64,000 nt of DNA from Bacteroidales bacterium UBA5536. Lineage in GTDB: Bacteria > Bacteroidota > Bacteroidia > Bacteroidales > F082. Below, one piece after another: positions 16,662 to 25,401 of this stretch. The notes beneath the pieces were generated by a model that was not told the DNA's origin, searched no databases, and saw only the letters and a list, made by a program, of their open reading frames with translations. Where the stretch lies: contig DINQ01000024.1 of assembly GCA_002426795.1 (NCBI GenBank), forward strand, positions 1 to 64,000. Reading direction: 5' to 3'. The stretch's first letter is position 1, and each line of letters starts with the position of its first letter. The position numbers and the translations under genes are program-made.

Positions 16662-18779
16662 CTATTTTACTATCCCTTTGGCTTTGTTGATCACTGCTTC
16701 GGCTACGTTTTCAGGAGCTGGTGAGTAGTGACTGAATTCCATACTTGAGGTGGCACGGCCTGAGCTTAGTGTACGCAACGAAGTAACGTATCCAAACATT
16801 TCTGACAATGGCACATCAGCTTTTACTACCTGCACACCAATCTTGGCCGCAACTTCACGCAACATGGCGCGACGTTTGTTCAGGTCGCCTGTAACATCAC
16901 CCAGATATTCATCCGGAGTAGTTACTTCAACTTTCATGATGGGTTCAAGCAGGATCGATTTTGCTTTACGTGCCGATTCTTTGTATCCCATGCGTGCAGC
17001 CATTTCGAAAGAAAGGGCATCACTATCAACCGGGTGGAAAGAGCCATCAATCAAGCGCACTTTGATGCTATCGACAGGAAAACCTGCCAAAACACCATTC
17101 GACATCGATTCTTTGAAACCTTTCTGGATGGCAGGAATGTATTCACGGGGAATATTTCCGCCTTTTACTTCATCAACAAATTGCAAACCAACGAAGTTTT
17201 CGTCAGCTGGTCCAATCTCGAAGATGATATCGGCAAACTTACCACGACCACCGGTCTGTTTTTTGTAAACCTCACGATGTTGCGCAGTGGCAGTAATTGC
17301 TTCTTTATATGCTACCTGTGGACGACCTTGGTTGGCTTCCACCTTAAATTCTCTTTTCAAGCGATCAACCAGGATTTCCAGGTGCAACTCGCCCATACCT
17401 GAAATGATCGTTTGTCCTGAACTTTCATCTGTTTTTACACGGAATGTCGGATCTTCTTCAGCCAGTTTAGCCAAAGCAGCGCCCATCTTGTCCATATCAG
17501 CCTGTGTTTTAGGCTCAATGGCGATGTGGATAACAGGCTCCGGGAAAGTCATTGACTCCAGCAAAATCGGTTTGTTCTCAACGCACAAGGTATCACCGGT
17601 ACGGATCGTCTTGAAACCAACTGCTGCACCAATGTCACCAGCTTCGATTCTATCGAGCGGGTTTTGCTTGTTGGCGTGCATCTGCATGATACGAGAGATA
17701 CGTTCTTTTTTACCGGTTGAAGCATTGAAAACATATGATCCAGCTTCAAGTGTGCCTGAATAAACGCGGAAGAAAGCGATACGGCCCACGAACGGATCTG
17801 TTGCAATTTTGAACGCCAAGGCACTGAAAGGCTCATTGGGATCTACTTTGCGCAATTCTTCTTTTTCCGTGTCAGGGTTAATACCTTTGACAGCATCAAC
17901 ATCTAACGGACTGGGCAAGTATTGAATGATGCCGTTAAGCAACATTTGAACGCCCTTGTTTTTGAAAGATGCACCACACATTACAGGCGAAATACGCATC
18001 TCAACCGTAGCTTTACGGATAGAGGCCATCATTTCGTCTTCGGTAATGCTATTGGGGTCATCCATGTATTTTTCGAGAAGGACATCGCTTTCTTCGGCGA
18101 CACCTTCAATCAATTTCAGACGGTATTCTTCAGCGAGTTCAACAAGATCATCCGGAATTGGCACCTCATTCACAACAACACCTTTAGAACTATCGTCCCA
18201 AACAAAAGCTTTGTTGCGGATCAGGTCGACCACGCCCTGGAAAGTATCTTCTTCGCCAATCGGAATCTGAAGCGGAATAGGATTGGCTCCCAGACGCTCT
18301 TTGATTTGTGTAAGTACAGAATAGAAATCAGCTCCTGAGCGGTCCATTTTGTTAACAAAACAGAGACGCGGAACTTTATATTTATCAGCCTGGCGCCAAA
18401 CAGTTTCTGATTGGGGTTCTACACCACCAACAGCACAGAAAAGGGCTACAGCTCCATCGAGTACACGCAACGAACGTTCAACCTCTACAGTGAAGTCAAC
18501 GTGACCGGGAGTATCGATGATATTGATTTTATATTGATCGTCCTGATAATTCCAAAATACGGTAGTAGCAGCGGATGTAATGGTGATACCGCGTTCCTGC
18601 TCCTGAACCATCCAGTCCATGGTAGCAGAACCCTCGTGTACCTCTCCGATTTTGTGGCTACGACCTGTGTAATACAGAATACGTTCGGTGGTAGTCGTTT
18701 TACCGGCATCAATGTGGGCCATGATACCGATATTACGGGTATGTTTGAGTTTGTCGGTGCTTTTTTGGTCTAAGGCCAT
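16662..18779 (-). CDS. fusA: translation elongation factor G
   Basis: GTPase that drives ribosomal translocation, 705 residues. The G domain shows G1 AHIDAGKTTTTERI, the switch I region ERGITITSAATT, G3 DTPGHVDF and G4 NKMDRSGAD; domains II-V follow (e.g. GMGELHLEILVDRL in domain III and YVTSLRTLSSGRATSSMEF in domain V). It lies between rpsG and rpsJ in the str operon. It matches the canonical translocating EF-G; no second paralogue is in the window. Confidence 0.97.
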   Translation of the reverse strand: MALDQKSTDKLKHTRNIGIMAHIDAGKTTTTERILYYTGRSHKIGEVHEGSATMDWMVQEQERGITITSAATTVFWNYQDDQYKINIIDTPGHVDFTVEVERSLRVLDGAVALFCAVGGVEPQSETVWRQADKYKVPRLCFVNKMDRSGADFYSVLTQIKERLGANPIPLQIPIGEEDTFQGVVDLIRNKAFVWDDSSKGVVVNEVPIPDDLVELAEEYRLKLIEGVAEESDVLLEKYMDDPNSITEDEMMASIRKATVEMRISPVMCGASFKNKGVQMLLNGIIQYLPSPLDVDAVKGINPDTEKEELRKVDPNEPFSALAFKIATDPFVGRIAFFRVYSGTLEAGSYVFNASTGKKERISRIMQMHANKQNPLDRIEAGDIGAAVGFKTIRTGDTLCVENKPILLESMTFPEPVIHIAIEPKTQADMDKMGAALAKLAEEDPTFRVKTDESSGQTIISGMGELHLEILVDRLKREFKVEANQGRPQVAYKEAITATAQHREVYKKQTGGRGKFADIIFEIGPADENFVGLQFVDEVKGGNIPREYIPAIQKGFKESMSNGVLAGFPVDSIKVRLIDGSFHPVDSDALSFEMAARMGYKESARKAKSILLEPIMKVEVTTPDEYLGDVTGDLNKRRAMLREVAAKIGVQVVKADVPLSEMFGYVTSLRTLSSGRATSSMEFSHYSPAPENVAEAVINKAKGIVK

Positions 18780-18802
18780 TGTATAGGTCTCTTAAGTTTG
18801 AT

Positions 18803-19270
18803 TTAGAATCTGAAGTGCGAGAAAGCCTTGTTGGCTTCAGCCATTCTGTGAGTATCTTCTTTTTTCTTAAATGCAGCACCTTCTTCTTTAGCGGCAGCCA
18901 TGATTTCGCCAGCCAGCTTCTGACCCATCGATTTTTCATGACGCTTGCGTGAATAGCCAATCAGGTTTTTCATACCAATCGACATTTTACGGCCGGGTCT
19001 GATTTCTGATGGAATCTGGAAAGTGGCACCACCGATACGACGGCTTCTTACCTCAACGGCAGGAGTAACGTTGGCCAGGGCTTTTTTCCAAAGCTCAACA
19101 GGATCTTCACCTGTTTTTTCGCTTACGATGTCCATGGCCTCGTAGAAAATCTCATAAGCCACATTTTTCTTCCCTTGGAGCATGATATTGTTGACAAATT
19201 TTGTCACCAACACATCACCGAATTTAGGATCGGGAAGAATAATTCTTTTTTTAGGTTTCGCCTTTCTCAT
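18803..19270 (-). CDS. rpsG: 30S ribosomal protein S7
   Basis: Primary 16S rRNA-binding protein of the 30S head, 155 residues. It starts MRKAKPKKRIILPDPKFGD and has the helical core NVTPAVEVRSRRIGGATFQI and SRKRHEKSMGQKLAGEIMAA. In E. coli S7 represses the str operon. It lies between rpsL and fusA. Confidence 0.97.
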   Translation of the reverse strand: MRKAKPKKRIILPDPKFGDVLVTKFVNNIMLQGKKNVAYEIFYEAMDIVSEKTGEDPVELWKKALANVTPAVEVRSRRIGGATFQIPSEIRPGRKMSIGMKNLIGYSRKRHEKSMGQKLAGEIMAAAKEEGAAFKKKEDTHRMAEANKAFSHFRF

Positions 19271-19310
19271 TGCAAAAAGTTCTTAGTCTGATAAATTCTG
19301 AATGACTATC

Positions 19311-19688
19311 TTATTTTTTCTTTGGACGCTTGGTTCCATATTTTGAACGACGCTGTGATCTTCCTTCAACGCCTGAAGTATCAAGTGCACCACGGATGAT
19401 GTGGTATCTTACACCCGGAAGGTCTTTAACACGACCACCTCTGATCATGACGATCGAGTGCTCCTGCAAATTGTGGCCTTCACCTGGGATGTAAGCATTT
19501 ACTTCTTTGCCATTGGTGAGCCTAACCCTGGCCACTTTACGCATGGCTGAGTTTGGTTTTTTAGGTGTAGTGGTATAAACCCTGACACACACGCCACGAC
19601 GTTGTGGGCATGAATCAAGAGCCGGAGACTTGCTTTTGTCAACCAGTTTCTGGCGTCCTTTTCGCACTAATTGTTGAATAGTCGGCAT
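19311..19688 (-). CDS. rpsL: 30S ribosomal protein S12
   Basis: Decoding-centre protein, 125 residues. It contains VYTTTPKKPNSAMRKVARVR and GGRVKDLPGVRYHIIRG. The two loops where substitutions give streptomycin resistance in other bacteria have the wild-type Lys residues (TPKKPNS and RVKDLPG). First gene of the str operon, downstream of a TAnnTTTG promoter. Confidence 0.97.
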   Translation of the reverse strand: MPTIQQLVRKGRQKLVDKSKSPALDSCPQRRGVCVRVYTTTPKKPNSAMRKVARVRLTNGKEVNAYIPGEGHNLQEHSIVMIRGGRVKDLPGVRYHIIRGALDTSGVEGRSQRRSKYGTKRPKKK

Positions 19689-19735
19689 TTTAAACTATTT
19701 AATTTTTATTGTTAATATCCCTGTTTTTGGGAGCG

Positions 19736-19766
19736 CAAAAGTATAACAAATTGTTTAATAAACAAT
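19736..19766 (-). promoter_or_regulatory. promoter of the str-S10-spc-alpha cluster
   Basis: On the minus strand TACTTTTG (19743-19736) matches the -7 element and ATTG (19766-19763) stands 19 bases upstream as a -33 element. The leader to the rpsL start is about 45 bases. A perfect 15-base palindrome, TTGTTTAATAAACAA (19751-19765), lies between and over the promoter elements. Confidence 0.65.
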
Positions 19767-19774
19767 GTATCGCT

Positions 19775-19969
19775 CTAAAAAATAATTCTTTTTTACGGGG
19801 ATGTAGTCAAGGAGAGATGAGCCTTATAGATAAGGACTTCAAAACAACACTTTGTACCTGTATGTGATAAGATCGATGGTACTCCGCGAAGAAACCTATA
19901 CTGTTTTAGCTTATCAGGTTCCTTTAACTATATCGTTTCCAATTACTTTAATCGTCCCAACGTTTTGGG
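19775..19969 (-). ncRNA. candidate small RNA or long alternative leader of rpsL
   Basis: This 230-base stretch between two minus-strand promoters has no convincing reading frame. A transcript from the upstream promoter would start near 19969 with a CCCAA-AACG-TTGGG hairpin. It also contains an 8-base stem AGGAACCT/AGGTTTCT, a stem GTACC/GGTAC and a CCTTAT-CT-ATAAGG hairpin, and would end near an AAAAAA/TTTTTT inverted repeat (about 19777-19796). The size (about 190 bases) would suit a 6S-like RNA, but I could not match its fold. It may equally be an extended 5' leader of the str operon. Confidence 0.3.
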
Positions 19970-19973
19970 GCTG

Positions 19974-20004
19974 CAAAGGTAAAAACATTTTGATAGATTC
20001 CAAG
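19974..20004 (-). promoter_or_regulatory. second minus-strand promoter upstream of rpsL
   Basis: Minus-strand TACCTTTG (19981-19974) fits TAnnTTTG, with CTTG (20004-20001) 19 bases upstream as -33. The sequence around it (TACCTTTGCAGCCC) is nearly identical to the plus-strand uvrD promoter at 20096, in inverted orientation. No protein gene lies close downstream before rpsL. Confidence 0.5.
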
Positions 20005-20095
20005 CGTTTGGATACATTTTTTTTACAAATTATTACGTCAACTGAAAGAATAACGGTTTTTACAAAAAAGCCCCAAGTCACTCGAGCGAAACATT

Positions 20096-20103
20096 TACCT
20101 TTG
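20096..20103 (+). promoter_or_regulatory. -7 promoter element of the uvrD-type helicase gene
   Basis: TACCTTTG fits TAnnTTTG and lies 19 bases before the GTG start at 20123, giving a leader of only about a dozen bases. Confidence 0.5.
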
Positions 20104-20122
20104 CAGCCCAAATAAAAATACC

Positions 20123-22402
20123 GTGACAAATCTGCTTGAACAACTCAATCCGCCTCAGCAGGATGCCGTAAAAACTATTCAGGGACCTGTGATGGTGATT
20201 GCCGGTGCCGGATCGGGCAAAACCCGTGCCCTCACCTACCGCATCGCCTATATGCTGCAACAGGGCATCGACTCCTTTTCTATATTGGCACTCACTTTTA
20301 CCAACAAGGCCGCCCGCGAAATGAAAGAAAGGGTGATCAACCTGGTGGGCGACCGCGAAGGCCGAAATGTTTGGATGGGTACTTTCCACTCGGTTTTTGC
20401 CAAAATTCTACGCGTTGAAGGACATCACCTGGGCTATCCGTCCAACTTCACCATCTACGATACCGACGACACCAAGCAACTGATGCGCAACATCCTGAAA
20501 GAGATGAACCTCGATGCCAAGATGTATCCACCCTCTTTTGTGTTGCACCGCATTTCGAATGCCAAATCGAACCTGTTCTCGGCTGACGATTACCTTAACA
20601 ACGGTGAAATCAGGGCTGCCGACCAGCAAGCCGACAAACCTTTGATAGGCGAGATATTCAAAACCTATTCGGCTCGTTTAAAACGCGCCAATGCCATGGA
20701 TTTTGATGACCTGCTGTTCAACACCAATGTGCTGCTGCGCGACTTTCCGGAAGTCCTATATAAATACCAGCACCGGTTCAAGTATATATTGGTGGATGAA
20801 TATCAGGACACCAACCACGCCCAATACCTGATTGTGAAACGCATTGCTGCCCTGCACGAAAACATCTGTGTGGTGGGCGATGATGCACAAAGTATTTATG
20901 CGTTTCGTGGAGCGAATATCCAGAATATACTGAATTTCAAGAGCGATTATCCTGATCACAAGCTCATCCGGCTCGAACAAAACTACCGATCCACCCAAAC
21001 CATTGTTGAAGCAGCCAATCATGTGATTGCCAACAACAAAGATCAAATCAAGAAAAAGGTGTGGACAGACAAGGAAAAGGGGGAACCCATCAGCCTTTTG
21101 CGTGCCACTTCCGACAACGAAGAAGGGGTTCTCGTAGCCAATGCTATTTTCGGGCATAAAATGGCAAAACAACTCAAAAACAAGGACTTTGTCATCCTTT
21201 ACCGCACCAATGCGCAATCGCGCTCCATTGAGGAAGCCCTGCGCAAACAAAGTATACCTTATAAAATATATGGTGGACTTTCATTCTACAGCCGAAAGGA
21301 AGTCAAAGATTTGCTTTCCTATTTCCGGCTGGTAATCAACCCGCAGGACGAAGAAGCCTTGTTGCGCATTGTCAATTATCCTGCACGCGGTATCGGCAAA
21401 ACTACAATAGAACGTGTGGTGGTTGCCGCCAACGAACAAAACATCAGTATCTGGGAACTCATCAACTCACCCCAGCGGATGCCAGCTGATGTGCACCGTG
21501 GAGCGATGAACAAACTGGGTGAGTTTGCCACCATGATCAGGAGTTTCCAGGCCATGCACGACAAAATGAATGCTTTTGAGCTGGCAAAGCATATCAACAG
21601 CAGTATCGGACTTGTTACTGCGCTCAAAGAAGACGACAGCCCCGAAGGCATCAGTCGTATCGAAAACATCGAAGAGTTGCTCAATGCAATTATGGAGTTC
21701 TCTGACCAGCAGGTGGATGAAACAACCGGCGAGCAAACTATCATGCGTCTTGCTGATTTTATGCAGGATGTGGCTTTACTAACCGATGCCGACAAGAATG
21801 AAGATGACGATGGCGATTATGTAACGATGATGACCATTCATGCAGCGAAAGGACTTGAGTTTCCTTATGTATTTGTCGTTGGCATCGAAGAAAACCTCTT
21901 TCCTTCTATCCAGTCGCTGGGCACCCGAGCAGAACTGGAAGAAGAACGCCGTTTGTTTTATGTAGCCATTACCAGGGCCGAGCAAAAACTCACCTTAAGC
22001 TATGCCGAAAGCCGCTACCGCTGGGGAAACCTGACGATGTGTGAGCCTTCACGTTTCCTGGAAGAAATTGACGAAAGTCTGTTAGACAAGCCCAAGAAAG
22101 CTGGTTTCAGGGCAGGAAAAACTGAGTCGACCTTATCCGGTTCGGTACCACAAAACTTCAAACGCGTCGAACAACGCGATACCCCTTTCTCGTCCGCAGC
22201 ATCATCGGGTGAGCCCTTTGAACATTCGGATCCTGATCTGCTACAAAATGGCATGCAGGTGCAGCATCAGAAGTTTGGAAAAGGAAAAATTGTCAGTCTG
22301 GAAGGAGCCGGAGCCAACAAAAAAGCCACCGTGCAATTTGCCGCTTACGGTCAAAAGCAATTGCTACTCAAATTTGCCAAGCTGAAAATAATCAATGAAT
22401 AA
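20123..22402 (+). CDS. UvrD/PcrA-type superfamily I DNA helicase
   Basis: 3'-5' DNA helicase of the UvrD/PcrA family, acting in nucleotide excision and mismatch repair and in removing bound proteins from DNA. Its 759 residues carry the full motif set: Walker A GAGSGKT (about 29-35), TFTNKAAREMKER, Walker B LVDEYQDTNHAQY, GDDAQSIYAFRGA, EQNYRST, TIHAAKGLEFPYVF and FYVAITRAEQKL. The last ~60 residues (GMQVQHQKFGKGKIVSLEG onward) look like the Tudor-like domain with which UvrD/PcrA touches RNA polymerase. The start is GTG, which suits the nearby promoter. I do not assign uvrD versus pcrA. Confidence 0.95.
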   Translation: MTNLLEQLNPPQQDAVKTIQGPVMVIAGAGSGKTRALTYRIAYMLQQGIDSFSILALTFTNKAAREMKERVINLVGDREGRNVWMGTFHSVFAKILRVEGHHLGYPSNFTIYDTDDTKQLMRNILKEMNLDAKMYPPSFVLHRISNAKSNLFSADDYLNNGEIRAADQQADKPLIGEIFKTYSARLKRANAMDFDDLLFNTNVLLRDFPEVLYKYQHRFKYILVDEYQDTNHAQYLIVKRIAALHENICVVGDDAQSIYAFRGANIQNILNFKSDYPDHKLIRLEQNYRSTQTIVEAANHVIANNKDQIKKKVWTDKEKGEPISLLRATSDNEEGVLVANAIFGHKMAKQLKNKDFVILYRTNAQSRSIEEALRKQSIPYKIYGGLSFYSRKEVKDLLSYFRLVINPQDEEALLRIVNYPARGIGKTTIERVVVAANEQNISIWELINSPQRMPADVHRGAMNKLGEFATMIRSFQAMHDKMNAFELAKHINSSIGLVTALKEDDSPEGISRIENIEELLNAIMEFSDQQVDETTGEQTIMRLADFMQDVALLTDADKNEDDDGDYVTMMTIHAAKGLEFPYVFVVGIEENLFPSIQSLGTRAELEEERRLFYVAITRAEQKLTLSYAESRYRWGNLTMCEPSRFLEEIDESLLDKPKKAGFRAGKTESTLSGSVPQNFKRVEQRDTPFSSAASSGEPFEHSDPDLLQNGMQVQHQKFGKGKIVSLEGAGANKKATVQFAAYGQKQLLLKFAKLKIINE

Positions 22403-22414
22403 TTCATTTATTTG

Positions 22415-22422
22415 TACTTTTG
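22415..22422 (+). promoter_or_regulatory. -7 promoter element upstream of the DUF4290 gene
   Basis: TACTTTTG matches TAnnTTTG, 12 bases after the helicase stop and 95 bases before the next ATG. No clear -33 element. Confidence 0.45.
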
Positions 22423-22517
22423 TCGGCAGAGAGGCGCAACTTTTCCCACCCAACTTCCTGCAAGGCAGCTTAAAACTAAGAAACAGAAAGCATTTCGATA
22501 ACTGATAATTAATAAGA

Positions 22518-23174
22518 ATGGAAGATAAATCGATGGAATATAATACCGGGCGTGAATTTTTGGTGATCCCAGAATACGGCCGAAATATTCAAACCATGAT
22601 CGAGCATTTGCTCACAATCGACGACCGCGAAAAGCGGACACATGCCGCGCATTTTGTCATTTCAGTGATGTCGCAGATGAACCCGCAGGTCAAAGAATCA
22701 AACGATTACCTGCACAAGTTGTGGGATCACATGCACATCATTTCTGGCTACAGACTTGATGTTGACAGCCCTTTTCCGGCACCTAGTCCGGAAGTGCGCC
22801 AGCGCCGCCCCAAGCATATTGGCTACAGCAGCAATAAGATCAAATTCGGGCATTATGGTCAATATACCATGGACCTGATTCAGAAAGCCAAGACCTATGA
22901 TGAAGGCGATGAAAAAGAAGCACTTATTCTTGCTATTGCCAATTACATGAAGATGGCCTATTTAAGCTGGAACCGCGAAACGGTAGCAGACACGGTGATT
23001 CTTGACGACCTGAGAGATATTTCAGGTGGCATTTTTGTTTTGCCAGAAGACACTAAACTGATTTCACCCACAGAGGTTTTCGGCAAGAATCCGGCCAATA
23101 AAGCATCGGGCAAGAAAAAGAAACCCAACAAGAAACGCGATAATTTTCAGCGAAGTTCCTACAAACAACGGTAA
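22518..23174 (+). CDS. DUF4290 family protein
   Basis: Protein of 218 residues that I recognise as the DUF4290 family, found in Bacteroidota and of unknown function. The body is mostly helical and soluble (REFLVIPEYGRNIQTMIEHLL, a PKHIGYSS segment, NYMKMAYLSWNRE) with no signal peptide or membrane segment. The last ~25 residues are strongly basic (KKKKPNKKR), which could bind nucleic acid; this is inference. It lies upstream of murA with a 163-base gap. Confidence 0.8.
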   Translation: MEDKSMEYNTGREFLVIPEYGRNIQTMIEHLLTIDDREKRTHAAHFVISVMSQMNPQVKESNDYLHKLWDHMHIISGYRLDVDSPFPAPSPEVRQRRPKHIGYSSNKIKFGHYGQYTMDLIQKAKTYDEGDEKEALILAIANYMKMAYLSWNRETVADTVILDDLRDISGGIFVLPEDTKLISPTEVFGKNPANKASGKKKKPNKKRDNFQRSSYKQR

Positions 23175-23337
23175 CTATTCCTGATCGAACCTATACGCAA
23201 ATCCATTGGCAGTAAAATCTGGCAGTGGATTTGTTTTTCCAACACACTTTTGGCTATCAGGCCAATAAGTTATCTAAAGCCACTTATCGGATACCACACA
23301 AAAAGAAAAATTGTAATTTCGAAGCAAAATCAGTGCA

Positions 23338-24645
23338 ATGGGATCATTTAAAATACAGGGCGGAACCAAGCTGCAAGGCGAAATTATTCCTCAGGGTGCA
23401 AAAAACGAAGCGTTACAAATTCTTTGCGCTTGTCTGCTGACCTCCGAAAAGATAGAATTATCGAACCTGCCCGACATCCTCGACGTCAACAACCTGATTC
23501 GCTTGTTGGAAGGTATGGGCGTTCGGACCGAGCGTAAATCAACTTCTGAAATTAGCTTGCAGGCCGATCAGATCGACTTTGATTACCTGCTGTCGGAAGA
23601 ATTCACCAAACAGGCTGTCAGTCTGAGAGGTAGCATCATGATTCTGGGGCCACTTCTGGCACGATTCGGCAAAGCATACCTCCCCCACCCTGGTGGCGAT
23701 AAAATTGGCCGACGCAGGCTCGACACACACTTTATCGGTTTGCAGAAGCTGGGCGCGGTTTTCAATGATTCTTCCAATGCACGTTTGTATGAAGCCAGCG
23801 CTCCCCATGGCCTCAAAGGGAGTTATATGTTGCTCGATGAAGCCTCTGTTACAGGAACTGCCAACCTGGTGATGGCTGCAGCCCTGGCATCCGGAACCAC
23901 AACGATTTTCAATGCGGCCTGCGAACCTTATTTGGTGCAGCTTTGTGAAATGCTGGTACGTATGGGGGCCAAAATTGAAGGCATTGGATCCAATCTTTTG
24001 AAAATAGAAGGCGTAAAAAGCCTGGGTGGCACTTCACACCGCATGTTGGCCGACATGATTGAAGTTGGTAGTTTTATTGGGTTGGCTGCCATGACTGGTT
24101 CGGCCATTACGATAAAAAATGCCGGGATCCAACATCTGGGCATGATTCCCGATGTGTTCCGTAAACTGGGTATTCAACTACATTTTCAAGGCGATGATAT
24201 TGTGGTTCCTGCACAGGAACATTACGCTGTAGAGAGCTTTATGGATGGCAGCATCATGACCATTGCCGATGCACCATGGCCTGGCTTTACGCCCGACCTG
24301 ATCAGCATTGTGCTTGTCGTTGCTACCCAGGCAAAAGGAACCGTGCTGATTCACCAAAAAATGTTTGAAAGCAGGCTTTTCTTCGTAGATAAGCTCATCG
24401 ATATGGGCGCACAAATCATTCTGTGCGATCCGCACCGGGCCAACGTAATTGGTCTTAATCACGACCATAAGCTCAGAGGAATTCGGATGAGTTCTCCAGA
24501 TATCCGGGCTGGTGTTGCACTGTTGATTGCGGCCTTATCAGCCGAAGGAACAAGCATCATCGATAACATCGACCAAATCGACCGGGGATATCAGTTTATC
24601 GACAAGCGGCTGCAGCAACTTGGCGCACAAATCGAGAGATTATAG
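23338..24645 (+). CDS. murA: UDP-N-acetylglucosamine 1-carboxyvinyltransferase (Asp-type MurA)
   Basis: Transfers enolpyruvate from PEP to UDP-GlcNAc, the first committed step of peptidoglycan synthesis in the cytoplasm. 435 residues. The N-terminal KLQGEIIPQGAKNEAL carries the conserved Lys-Asn pair, and LRGSIMILGPLLARFGKA precedes the active-site loop LPHPGGDKIGRRRLDTH. In E. coli the residue after Gly-Gly is Cys115, the target of fosfomycin; here it is Asp (residue 121). Asp versions in Mycobacterium and Chlamydia are active and fosfomycin-insensitive. Upstream of grpE in the same direction, possibly separated by a hairpin. Confidence 0.95.
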   Translation: MGSFKIQGGTKLQGEIIPQGAKNEALQILCACLLTSEKIELSNLPDILDVNNLIRLLEGMGVRTERKSTSEISLQADQIDFDYLLSEEFTKQAVSLRGSIMILGPLLARFGKAYLPHPGGDKIGRRRLDTHFIGLQKLGAVFNDSSNARLYEASAPHGLKGSYMLLDEASVTGTANLVMAAALASGTTTIFNAACEPYLVQLCEMLVRMGAKIEGIGSNLLKIEGVKSLGGTSHRMLADMIEVGSFIGLAAMTGSAITIKNAGIQHLGMIPDVFRKLGIQLHFQGDDIVVPAQEHYAVESFMDGSIMTIADAPWPGFTPDLISIVLVVATQAKGTVLIHQKMFESRLFFVDKLIDMGAQIILCDPHRANVIGLNHDHKLRGIRMSSPDIRAGVALLIAALSAEGTSIIDNIDQIDRGYQFIDKRLQQLGAQIERL

Positions 24646-24675
24646 CCAATTAATCAGTCATTCAACAGATAAGCC

Positions 24676-24707
24676 TGCCAATTTGTCAAGCGTTGCCTCA
24701 ATTGGCA
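24676..24707 (+). other. hairpin between murA and grpE
   Basis: TGCCAATT (24676-24683) is complementary to AATTGGCA (24700-24707) with a 16-base loop. No T-run follows, so it is either a weak terminator or a structured leader of grpE. Confidence 0.35.
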
Positions 24708-24766
24708 AAAAGTTTGATAAGAAAAAGGCTGCAATTTTACATTTTCAACAAAGCAAAAACAGAGCT

Positions 24767-25372
24767 ATGGAAGGCAAGGAAAAAAATACAAGAGAAATGG
24801 AAGAGTTCGAAGATATCCAGATTGAAGATACTGCGCAGACAAAAACAGCTTCTGGAGAAAAAAAGGATGAAGCTGAACCAAAGGAAAGCAAGCGCAAATC
24901 GCGGAAAGAGCGTAAAAAAGACGCCAACGTTGATGCGTTGAAAGAGGAATATAACACACTGAACGATAAATATCTACGATTATTTTCAGAGTTTGACAAC
25001 TTCAGAAAACGGACCATCAAGGAAAAACTTGAACTCAGCAAAACTGCTGCCGAAGACGTGATGATCGCCCTGATTTCAACGCTTGACGATTTTGAGAGAG
25101 CCATGCAGGCAATGGAAGGCAACGAGGACAATAAAGCCAATCTTGAGGGTATTAAACTCATTTACAACAAACTCAAGAAAACTCTGCAGCAAAAAGGTCT
25201 CGAAGACATGAATGCCAAAGGCGAGGTTTTCGATACGGACTACCACGAAGCACTCACCAATATTCCTGCTCCCGACCCTTCGATGAAAGGAAAAGTGGTC
25301 GATGTGATCGAAAAAGGGTATTTCCTTAATGGCAAAGTGATTCGTTTTGCCAAAGTCGTGGTTGGAAATTAA
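24767..25372 (+). CDS. grpE: nucleotide exchange factor GrpE
   Basis: Nucleotide exchange factor for DnaK. The ATG at 24767 gives 201 residues starting MEGKEKNTREMEEFED; the much longer in-frame extension upstream overlaps the end of murA and has no family features. An acidic/basic charged N-terminal segment (1-65) is followed by the long dimerisation helix (LKEEYNTLNDKYLRLFSEFD, then NFRKRTIKEK) and the beta domain with GEVFDTDYHEALTNIP and VIEKGYFLNGKVIRFAKVVV. dnaJ follows after 29 bases. Confidence 0.95.
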   Translation: MEGKEKNTREMEEFEDIQIEDTAQTKTASGEKKDEAEPKESKRKSRKERKKDANVDALKEEYNTLNDKYLRLFSEFDNFRKRTIKEKLELSKTAAEDVMIALISTLDDFERAMQAMEGNEDNKANLEGIKLIYNKLKKTLQQKGLEDMNAKGEVFDTDYHEALTNIPAPDPSMKGKVVDVIEKGYFLNGKVIRFAKVVVGN

Positions 25373-25401
25373 TTTATTACGAACCAGCATAGCTAAAGTA
25401 C

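Noticed and set aside
23175..23440. Small ORF at 23225-23440 before murA
   Set aside because: It overlaps the murA start in another frame and has no recognisable features.
24527..24766. Longer GrpE starting at 24527
   Set aside because: The extension overlaps the end of murA by more than 100 bases, and GrpE features begin only after the ATG at 24767.
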